Assembly: GCA_034401795.1 (NCBI GenBank)
Contig: CM067370.1
Span: 67,825,188-67,889,187 of the forward strand
Direction: 5' to 3'
DNA length: 64,000 nt
DNA from: Chaetoderma sp. LZ-2023a
Lineage: Eukaryota; Mollusca; Caudofoveata; Chaetodermatida; Chaetodermatidae
In this document: positions 33,021-41,614 of the stretch, piece by piece
How positions within the stretch are numbered: the stretch's first letter is position 1
Layout of the letters: each line of letters opens with the position of its first letter
Translations under genes and position numbers: made by a program
The notes under the pieces: generated by a model
Told to the model about the DNA's origin: nothing
What the model saw: the letters and a program-made list of their open reading frames with translations, nothing else
Database searches by the model: none

Positions 33021-33785
33021 TGAAACGACACAAACGGAAACAATTAGTTTTTAGTTATAACGAACCAAAAAACCAATTGCAGAAGGCTAATAAGTTCCTA
33101 TACGGAAAACTTTGACCATCAGATGAAAGATAAGCCAGGGCCATAGAAAAACTATGGGCCTGACTGAATGTAAACAAATCCTAAAAACTTCTTATTCTTC
33201 TGAACGAAGACAAGGGAGACATTAGAATTTGGAACTTGAATACTTGCGAGGCGATTTTAGACTTCACAACTCAATACAAAGATTCATTAGTAGTTGAACT
33301 TCATAAACACAATGAACCTATGCAAACCATCAAGAGATAAATAACTTAACACTCAGTCATAAAATTTCCAAATATTTTTAGAAATAAAATGACTGAAAAT
33401 TTTACTCTCTCCATACTAAACCTCAGAAGACAACTCCTGACGAACGAGTGAAGTCTGATGAACAACAACAGGAATACCTGATCCTGAATCCAAAACCCTG
33501 TGGTGGGTGAGAATGCAGAAAACCTACTTCTTATGGTAATAATTCCCTCTGCAAACTCATAATAAATTATTTGGACCCAGAAACCAAGTATAAATATTGT
33601 TCAAATAAAGGATACACTTCAGAAATCAGCTCATGTGTTTGAAAATACAAAGCACAACATGCGTTAGCTAATATATAGGCCTCCCCCAAAAAGAGCTAGC
33701 CTAATAAAGACGTATCAATGACTTAGCGTGAATCCCGGAAACACCATCCGAGTCAACACGCACATTTTTTATCACTAAAGTACAC

Positions 33786-33840
33786 CTGATCGATGGCATG
33801 GACCGGGAGCATCCATCGCCGACATGGCAGCATCAGACAT
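33786..33840 (-). pseudogene. gag micro-exon of element B, frameshifted
   Basis: Starts ATG at 33840 with MSDAAMSAMDAPGPCH. A 4-nt insertion before the CAG|GTGTAC donor shifts the frame. It is homologous to the micro-exons at 16757 and 17599. Confidence 0.5.
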
Positions 33841-33899
33841 ACTAATATTAGTCAAAATAAAGATGCAAAATAACTTAAAACTTCAAAAAGATCGAAACC

Positions 33900-34122
33900 A
33901 AAGGGCTAGAAAGTGTGTTGGAATGGTAGGTTAATATTTTAGAAAGAGGAAGAGACAAACCCGTGCATGCACAAGTTTGGGCCACACATCCGCTGGACTG
34001 TCAGTTGAGTAACCTGGCCAGTGGGGGCGGTTTCTTTTTAATTCTGAGTATTATTAAAGCTAGGTCGATATTTAGGAAATATCATAGAATATCAGGGTGG
34101 TAAGTATACTCTTGATGTGAAA
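33900..34122. repeat. Right inverted terminal repeat of element B
   Basis: Mirror of 27443-27680. Contains 'GTCAGTTGAGTAACCTGGCCAGTGGGGGCGG', 'AATTCTGAGTATTATTAAAGC' and 'ATATCAGGGTGGTAAGTATACTC'. Confidence 0.8.
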
Positions 34123-35034
34123 ATTGTGTATTGCATCTGGAGCAGGTAATCAGATAGATTACGTTTTTGGTGGTACAATAAGTGTAGGCCTTAGTCTTAT
34201 ATTTCAGATTTTTCGGTCATTTTCTGTATAAATCTGGTATTCTTAAGAGAGCAAAGGTGAGTCACCAGATGGAACTAGTGACTAGACTTGACTAAACCTT
34301 AGTCAGCGTCAGGTCGAAGAAGCAATGAAGAATATCAAAGTTTCACATATATATATATATATAGTAATACCTAACCCTATGGTTTCTCCAGCAAAGCTTG
34401 ATTAAAATTGGCTAACCAGTCTTTTAAACAAATTACTGGATATCTCAGAAAATACAAGATGATCATTGAGCAAATTGATAAATCTGAGCCGACCAGTATG
34501 GGTCCTTCCAGCCAAGTTTGAGCAAAACCCCCTCAGTGGTCAGTGAGTTTTAAAGAAGTGCCGACTCCAATTCTGCATATAAGTTCTGAAGTCTATCATC
34601 ACATGGTTAACTAAGTTTGATTAAAAGCTACCAAGGAATTAACGAGTAGTCTTTTAAGTAATTTACTGAACATTTAAAAAAAATCTAAGCAGTAGCAGAA
34701 TTTCTGAAGGCTACCATCCAGCCAAGTTTGGTCGGAATAGGCTCAGCAGTTAATATGTGGTCTTTTAAACAATTTAATAGACTTTTGCGGGAATCGAAGA
34801 TGGCTGCGGCAAAAAATTATTCAATCGATGGATAGATGATGTTCTTAAAACCAACAACATTAAGTTTGGCTAAAATTGGGCAAATCTTGATAGAAATGTC
34901 TTGCAGTCTGTCGGTGAAATTTTGTCATTTCTGACAAAGCTGTCTACATCACAACCATTGCCAGTCTGCATGTGTTCATATTTGGTGTGTCGAGTTGAAA
35001 GAATTACAATGTTACATGAATAGTTGCAACTGAC
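34123..35034. repeat. VPS53 intron with 'AAGATGGC' repeats, block 3
   Basis: A (TA)n run at 34349-34363 is followed by diverged dispersed-repeat units: 'CAAAGCTTGATTAAAATTGGC', 'CCTTCCAGCCAAGTTTGAGCAAAA' and 'GAATCGAAGATGGCTGC' near 34390, 34500, 34610, 34720 and 34795. No coding sequence recognised apart from the exon that follows. Confidence 0.6.
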
Positions 35035-35271
35035 TTGTGAAAGAGATCTTGTTCAGATTTCAGATCAATCATTGGTGAAAGTTCCGGGTCAACTTTCTCT
35101 TTCAGTTTGTCCTCGAGCTGCTGTGATGTCTCAAGACAGTATTCAGCAGTACAGAGAAAACTACAGGATCGTGACTGCTCATCCTCGGTTAGCTTCGCAA
35201 TGTCACCCTCCTTCAGAATACTATGTATCAAGCCAGATGCGGTAGTGAGGTTACCAGTTTGATTGGTCACT
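35035..35271 (-). CDS. VPS53: VPS53 exon (…STAEYCLETSQQLEDKLKEKV-type)
   Basis: A 237-nt exon with AG acceptor at 35272-35273 (TTATTCTAG) and donor GTCAGT at 35033-35034. It encodes VTNQTGNLTTASGLIHSILK, then a segment ending CTAEYCLETSQQLEDKLKEK and VDPELSPMIDLKSEQDLFH. It matches the VPS53 region 'SGGLTISSLLKE…[26 protein letters not shown]'. Phase 2 in, phase 2 out, consistent with neighbours. Confidence 0.92.
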
Positions 35272-35384
35272 CTAGAATAAATATATAAACATGTAACACT
35301 ATCTTAGATGATGCTTGCACATTTGCGAAAAAAATCACTCGTAGCAATATCCGAGTGCCTCAGAATAATAGTTGTGATTTTAAC

Positions 35385-35605
35385 CCTTTAATGGCTAATT
35401 TTGGTCAAGAATATCAAAATATTTGCTTATTGAATATCCATTTGCAGGCCAAGCGAAGACAATTTTTGGAAATTTACTACTGGAATAACTGGCTCGGTTA
35501 TGGAGCCAGTCATTCCAGTACTAATTTTTCAAAAATACTCGTACCTTGGCCTGCAAATGGGCAGTCCTTTAGACCAGTGCACAGGCCGGCTTGACCATTA
35601 ATGGG
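35385..35605. mobile_element. Palindromic MITE-like element, copy 6 (best preserved)
   Basis: Outer 'AACCCTTTAATGGCTAA' near 35382 mirrors 'TTGACCATTAATGGGTTAA' near 35592. Inside, 'ATCCATTTGCAGGCCAAGCGAAGAC' mirrors 'CTTGGCCTGCAAATGGGCAG'. At the centre 'TGGAATAACTGGCTCGGTTA' mirrors 'TGGAGCCAGTCATTCCAGTA'. This copy best defines the element's limits of about 220 bp. Confidence 0.75.
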
Positions 35606-36136
35606 TTAATGACAGCAAACCGCGTTAATTAGAGGATCTCAAACAAGTTCGCACTTAATAACGTAATGGATTTATAGCTATACCAAGATCATTTCTAACT
35701 AAGCTAGGCCCTCTTTGTATGAGCATTTGAATCAATTGAAACACTTTGCACACAGAATTTACAGATTCTCTATTTCAATGTAACTATAAAGGTAAGTTGT
35801 TGAATATTTGGAAGCTAATTTGACTGGGCACGGTTGTGGTTTAAAATATTTAATAAAATGTTTATTAAATTGTGTATTCATCAAACACTTACAATTCAGA
35901 CGGTAGCTTTGCTACTTTCACATCGGACCTACATCATGATGATGTGATGTCTGTTAGCAAGTGACATTTTGATTATGACATCAGGTACTTGAGCGACATG
36001 TCAGATCTCTCTATTATGAGCTGAACTTGTTCACAATATTTACTAAACATTGTCGCTAATGCTGACAGTAGAGGTATCATTTTGCTACAACAGTAAGATT
36101 TGCGCACTATCAATCACTATAGACTTCACTGCATAC
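35606..36136. other. VPS53 intron, no recognised gene
   Basis: Intronic. Includes a copy of the 'GAATATTTGGAAGCTAATTTGACTGGGC' motif at 35802-35830 that also occurs at 7914, 38020 and 41880. Confidence 0.45.
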
Positions 36137-36379
36137 TTGGGTAAGTTGTTTAGCAGGACTTTCACAGCATACTCCTTGAGGTACTTCTGGAATGTTCTGG
36201 TCAGTCCAATCATTGGTTGGCCAGTACTAAGTTGTGAACACTGAAGCATGCATTTCTTATAGAATACAAACAAATCAGCACAGCTGGATAGGACATTACT
36301 GCCTCCATCTGCCTCAAGACGTGGATGACCATGCTGACGGAGATCCTCGATAAATCTGATAATCAACTCTGCAAGGTTT
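36137..36379 (-). CDS. VPS53: VPS53 exon (…[24 protein letters not shown]…)
   Basis: A 243-nt exon with AG acceptor at 36380-36381 and donor GTATGC at 36135-36136. After completing an Arg codon it encodes [19 protein letters not shown], a Gly-rich loop, LPSCADLF-type sequence ([20 protein letters not shown]), then [20 protein letters not shown] and [11 protein letters not shown]. It is very close to the most conserved stretch of animal VPS53 and is the strongest single piece of evidence for the gene. Confidence 0.95.
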
Positions 36380-36381
36380 CT

Positions 36382-37742
36382 ATCAACACAACAGTAAAAA
36401 GGGTCCATTAGTAGTATTAGTACATATACCGTATAAAAATATGGTAACATAGCATATTAGAAGTTCACCTGAAATCCTGAATAGAATAGTTTTGAAACTT
36501 ATTGATCATGAAGAACAAAGTAGTGATTGGCAAATATTGAAATATCTACTATACTATGATTTCAAAATTATATCTATGAATAGTTCTTCACATTCAACAT
36601 TTTATTAATATTTAGGAAACACTTTGTATCCGTTTTGTAACATAATGGTCTTTGCGTAATATGACTGCAAGTACCTTTTCTCCATAAATCATGTCCCCAT
36701 CATGCATATTTGTTATTTGTTGTTTTTATGGAAACTACAGTGGACATAAATGTGTACTAGGTCCTTGATTTATGACAGTATTACATTTAAGAAACAATTC
36801 AAATGAAAAGTTGGGAAATCCTAAGTATGTCTAGCCAATTCACCATCTTCAGACAAAATACTACATGTAGCGCCACAACCTCTGACCCTCAACATGATCA
36901 ACTAGATGGACTGCATATTTAGATCAAGTAGATGGACTTCCTCCCGCATGTAGATCCCTCTAGTTTTCCCGCATATCACACATCATCTTTGACAGTGTCT
37001 CAAAATAAGGATTTCTTAAAATACATGTAGTATACTCGCTTGATAAATCAAATGACTTTGAAAACTCTAGCATTATTCTAATTCTTGAAAAGGAGACAAA
37101 TCATACAGAAATAAAGCAAGTACAAACCATGTAAAAGTCTGGAATAAATTTTTAATTCATTTAAATTTTGCTGCCAACTGAATGCAATGATGATAAATAA
37201 CAAATCTGTAACATTTCATTTGGACCCGATAAGCCTTTGATAAATTAAGACATTGAAAAACTTTAGGATCTAAATCACATAAAAATAAACTATGTCCTAA
37301 GTCCAAAGCCCGTAAAAATATCGAAAAGATTTGAAAATCATTTCAATTATAATGGAGAGTAGATTCGATGATTGTATAAATCAATTTTGTAAAGTTTTAT
37401 TAAGATCGGATAAATCCTTGATGAATTAAATGTCCATTAAAAACCCTAACATTTACCTAATTCTTGTCAGATGCCGAACGTCGAACGTAATTTGGATTGC
37501 TGTCAAGAATCTCCGCTTCGCTATTGTGACGACAATAATGAAATAATTTGCTTAAGAATCATATTTGTTAATACAGCTCTAAGGGTGAATCACATACACA
37601 CACTAAATAGTAAATACTCTGGTTTCTCTGGAAAGCAGTATCAATAAATATATTTATGTAATTTATAATTCGCATCTTCTTGGATATTGAATATATAAAG
37701 TTAACTAATACCGTATTAATAATACTATGCAATAACATTCAC
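36382..37742. other. VPS53 intron, no recognised feature
   Basis: AT-rich intronic sequence with no convincing frame or repeat array. Confidence 0.5.
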
Positions 37743-37831
37743 CTGTCCTGTGAATCAATGTATATATTTAGATGAGCCTCGAAGCATTTGGAGATGATAC
37801 CAGCGAATGGAGAGGACTGAGTCTTTTCAGC
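37743..37831 (-). CDS. VPS53: VPS53 exon (…GIISKCFEAHLNIYIDSQD…)
   Basis: An 89-nt exon with AG acceptor at 37832-37833 (TTCTTGCAG) and donor CAG|GTGAAT at 37741-37742. It encodes AEKTQSSPFAGIISKCFEAH and LNIYIDSQD plus two bases of Arg. It matches '[23 protein letters not shown]' of vertebrate VPS53. In phase with both neighbours. Confidence 0.93.
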
Positions 37832-37833
37832 CT

Positions 37834-38800
37834 GCAAGAAGTCAATTAACAATATATGCAAGGTACTGAACATAGCAAGGATCAAATACAAAGGTCAGGT
37901 GTTTATGTACTGAAAGTCTGAAATATGGATAATATATTTAAAAGAAAGGTAACATTTTTAAAACGATAGACAGAATACAACAATTTCTTTATAATAAAAC
38001 ATATTTATAATAAAACATATTCTATTTTGAAACCAATTTGACTGTAATATTATCATCATTAACCCATTAGTGTCTACATGTACAACGAGAAATAACTCAT
38101 GGTTACAAAAGTAGGTGGAATGTTTTCTTGTTGAGAACGTTACATTGAACATAGGTGTTTTGGATATATCACAATTCGATAAGAAACATGCTATTTTTAC
38201 GATGCTAAACTGAAAAAAAATTATGAAAATCACGAACACTTTATGATGATGTGTTGAATATTATGAAAATACTTTGTGTGGAAGGCTTCCTTAGGCAGCA
38301 ACAGCTCCCAATGTAAGTTCACCACAAATTGTTCATAATTTATTGATTTACCAAATTTTCACAATATTCAACAGCTTGATGCTGGTTTGCATTGACACAA
38401 TTGGTGAATCCAACCTGCCGATCAAACATATGGCATCACAATAAAGCTTTTGTGAATTCATAAATTAATAAACATTGAGTTGAATATTAGGCTGCAACAA
38501 GTAACAGACCTCAGACAAATTAGTTTGTGATTGAGATTGTGGAAATTCAGGTTTCAGTGTTAAAATTGATTCCAACACACATAAAAGTGGGCGCAGTTTA
38601 GCTAGAAATAGGCGTGGCACAGATAGAAATGGATCCCTTCATTGAACCTCCCCCCATCAGATGATCTTAGTCATTTCATATGACAATTCACAGACTTGTT
38701 AGCTCAAGGTGGCCAATATAAACTGAATGTAATTAGAGTGAATTTTCAACAATAAACTAGATTGACCGGTCAATGACGCGTCATCGCAAATCCCCACATT
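37834..38800. other. VPS53 intron with short dispersed repeats
   Basis: Includes the 'TATTTTGAAACCAATTTGACTG' motif at about 38022 and a segment at 38560-38640 shared with 7600-7700. No coding sequence recognised. Confidence 0.45.
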
Positions 38801-38809
38801 TACCGCTTT

Positions 38810-39850
38810 GAACTTTTGACACACCCCACAACCCGCCCCTTGGGGCAGAGCCAAATGTAAACATCCTTTTGCACTTTACAATCATATGAATAACTCACAT
38901 ACCAAATTTGGTTGAATTTCATCCAACAGTGTCAGAGGAGTTGCATTACAATCAATTTCATGACCCTTTGACCCCCATCCCCAACTACTGGGGCAGGGCC
39001 AAATGTAAATGTGCTCATCCACTCCACATTGATATGGGTAAGTCACATACCAAATTTGGTTGAATTCCATCCAATGGTTTCGGATATGCGTTAAATCAAT
39101 TTCTGCAGGTTAAAATTTAACCTCTTGATCCCCTCTCCCGCCGGGCGGAGCCAAATCTAAATGCCCTCTTGCACTCTGCAATCATATGGTTAACTCAGAT
39201 ATCAAATTTGGTTGAGTTCAGTTTAACGATTTCAGAGGAGTTGCATTACAATCAATTTCATGTCGTTTTGACCCCATCCCCCACCCACTGGGGGCGGGGC
39301 CAAATATAAATGTGCTCATCCACTCCACATTGATATGGGTAAGTGACATACTAAATTTGGTTGAATTCCGTCCAACAGTGTCCAGAGTTGCATTACAATC
39401 AATTTTTTTACCTTTTTACCCCCCCCCCCCCCCAATCCACCCCTGGGGGCGGGACCAAATGTAAATATGCTCATGTACCAAATTTGGTTGCATTCTGTCC
39501 AATGGTTGGAGGAGATGCATTACAATCAATTTCCGCAGGTTAAAATTTGACCGTTTGACCCCTCCGCAACACCATGGGCATTTTTTTTTTTGGGGGGGGG
39601 GGGGGGGGGGGAGCCAAATATAAATAGCCTCTTGCACTCCGCAATCATATGGCTAAGTCAGATGTCAAATTAGTTTGAGTTCCGTCTAACAATTTCAGAG
39701 GAGTTGCGTTACAAATGATTTGACCTTTTGACCCCTGCCACGCCTCGCAAAGCCAAATCTAAACCTACATACCAAATTTGATTTAATTCCACCCAATGGT
39801 TTGGGAGGAGACATAGAGTGACTGATGGATGGATGGACAGACAGATGGAG
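38810..39850. repeat. Tandem array with ~150-bp monomers and ~300-bp higher-order period
   Basis: Two monomer types alternate. Type 1 begins 'GCACTxxxCAATCATATGxxTAACTCA' (38871, 39171, 39622). Type 2 begins 'CCACTCCACATTGATATGGGTAAGT' (39020, 39319). Both continue 'ACATACCAAATTTGGTTGAATTC', 'TCCAACAGTGTC' or 'TCCAATGGTT', and 'TTTGACCCC…GGGGCGGGGCCAAAT'. The later part is disrupted by a C run at 39419-39433 and a T/G run at 39581-39611. Intronic to VPS53. Confidence 0.75.
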
Positions 39851-39929
39851 GCGATTACAATATCGCAGACATTTTTTTTAAACGTGGGGACAATAACAAT
39901 TTAACATGAATTAAATAAATAACAAGCGG

Positions 39930-41190
39930 CCCAAGGGCCTGTGACGCTCACTTGGACCATTAACATTTGAATAGACATGATAGATAATTGTCAGAAAATC
40001 CAAGATAGCTACCAAAAAGACTGACCAATCAAGATTCTCATTTGATATGTTGAAGCCTATCGTCATAGGATCGATCCACTCAAGTTGTGGCCTGCATTGA
40101 TTAGAGTACTGTTTTTAAATGGTTCCGGAAATCTTTCAGAAAATCAGAGATGGCTGCCTATCAAAATTCTGAATATATTTACTAACCACTATAGGATCCT
40201 TCAAGCCAAATCTGGTTGAAATTGCCTAAGCGGTTAATGAGGAGTAGCATTTTAAACAAATTCCCAATTTTCAGAAAATCGAAGATGGCTGCCAAACAAA
40301 TTGACCAATCAAAATTCTGTATACTGGCTCTGAAGCACACAGCTCCAGGGGCCTTCCAGCCGAGTTTGCTTGAAATCGTTCAAGCAGTTACTGAGTAGCC
40401 TTTTAACTGATTTTCTCATATATAAAAGCAATCCAAGATGGGCACCAAAAAAAAATTGGCCAATCAAAATTTCTGCATGCAATTTCTGAAACTTACCAGC
40501 ATAGTATCATTCCAGCCAAGTCTGGATGAAATTGTCCAAGCAGTTAATGAGTAGCATTTTACACGATTTTCCACCATTTTTCTGAAAATTCAACATGGCC
40601 GATGAAAAAACTGACCATTTCAAATTCTGTACAAAGGATCTGACGCATACCACTCTAGGGTCTCTTCAAACCAAGTTTGCTTGATATCGGCCAGGGGGTT
40701 AATGAGTAGGCTTTTAACTGATTTCCAGAGATTTTCAGAAAATCCAAGATGGCCACCAGAAAAATTGACCAATCAAAATCCTGTATACAAGTTCTGAAAC
40801 CTACTATCCTAGTATTATTCCTGCCCAATCAGATTGAAATTGCCCAAGCAGTTACTGAAGAGCAGCGCTTTAAGCGATTTCCTGCCATTTTTCGGAAAAT
40901 TCAAGATGGCCGCTGAAAAAAGACTAAACAAAATTCTGTTTACATGTTCTGAAGGAGACAACTCCTGGGTCCTTCCAACAGTTTGTTTGAAATCGGCTAG
41001 GTAGTTAATGAGTAGGCTTTTATCTTATTTCCCGAAATTTTGAAAATCAAAGATGGGCGGCGGAAAAATTGTGAAGCCTACCCTCATAGGGTCCTTACAG
41101 CCAAAGTAGGTTGAAATCTGTCAAGCAGTTAATGAGGAGTAACGTTTTAAAGCAAAAGTTGATGAACAGATGGATGATGGACGGACGGTC
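39930..41190. repeat. Array of dispersed 'AAGATGGC' repeats, block 4
   Basis: About eight diverged units of about 150 bp, each with 'AGAAAATCCAAGATGGC-GCCxAxAAAATTGACCAATCAAAATTCTGTATAC', 'CCTTCCAGCCAAGTTTG-TTGAAATxG' and 'CAAGCAGTTAATGAGTAGCxTTTTAA'. Starts near 39995, 40140, 40280, 40430, 40590, 40740, 40895 and 41045. This is the longest of four blocks of the family. Confidence 0.75.
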
Positions 41191-41480
41191 GACATGGCAT
41201 AAGCTGACTTGGCCATTCTGGCCATGTGAACTTGCAATTTAACCAGCATTTTGCTGAATTGCATAATTTTGTATCCATTAGCACGGGCAACGTGTTCATT
41301 TTGAGAATAGTGGTGCTTAAAGCAGCTGCTGTCTATGACACAAACAACATTTAGCACAACCATTCTCAAAAGAACCATATGTTTAACCTCCATCAGCTAA
41401 TATAAAATGTAAATCTTTTTGTGCAGCACTGTAAGGATTAACAAGATTTAAAGAGGATATAAAGATAAGCAGTTTCTCAC

Positions 41481-41612
41481 TTCAGATTTATTCTGCACTG
41501 GAGAGGACTCCTTAGATGGCTCCTTCGATGGCTGATCATCCATCACAAACGGATTCGTGGCTTCATGGAATGGATTTGTGGAGACTACTGGCGATGACAC
41601 ATGTATTGGCGG
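41481..41612 (-). CDS. VPS53: VPS53 exon (Pro/Ser linker with NPF motifs)
   Basis: A 132-nt exon, 44 codons, with AG acceptor at 41613-41614 (TTCTTCAG) and GT donor at 41479-41480. It encodes PPIHVSSPVVSTNPFHEATN followed by PFVMDDQPSKEPSKESSPVQ and NKSE. The low-complexity linker with STNPF corresponds to 'PPPSTNPFLEDE' in vertebrate VPS53, just before 'GIVSKCFE'. NPF tripeptides are EH-domain ligands in other proteins; a role here is unproven. It joins in phase 0 to the exon at 37743. The upstream exon was not found in the window. Confidence 0.82.
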
Positions 41613-41614
41613 CT

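Larger units (their letters stand above)
27443..34122 (-). mobile_element. DIRS-like element B (family 1), full length but degenerate
   Basis: About 6.68 kb. Left end TAAACGAAATCACGGATTTC at 27443; right end …GGTAAGTATACTCTTGATGTGAAA at 34122. The ends are inverted repeats over about 230 bp. Inside, from right to left on the minus strand: gag micro-exon, intron, gag, RT-RNase H, recombinase, internal complementary region. Every gene is frameshifted. It lies in the VPS53 intron between exons 26882-26960 and 35035-35271, in the sense orientation. Confidence 0.9.
4658..41612 (-). other. VPS53: VPS53 gene span (nine exons, incomplete at both ends)
   Basis: VPS53 is a subunit of GARP (with VPS51, VPS52, VPS54) and EARP. 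These complexes tether endosome-derived vesicles at the trans-Golgi network or recycling endosome. The nine exons (listed separately) total 1137 nt, 379 codons, and every splice phase joins in frame. The order and content match the family: a Pro/Ser linker with NPF motifs, then the conserved C-terminal half. Missing are the N-terminal Vps53_N exons (right of 41612, not found before the window end) and the final exons encoding the segment after 'AEMILK'. The introns hold three full-length DIRS elements (A, B, F), all in the same orientation as the gene. Identification comes from my memory of the vertebrate protein, not from a search. Confidence 0.9.
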
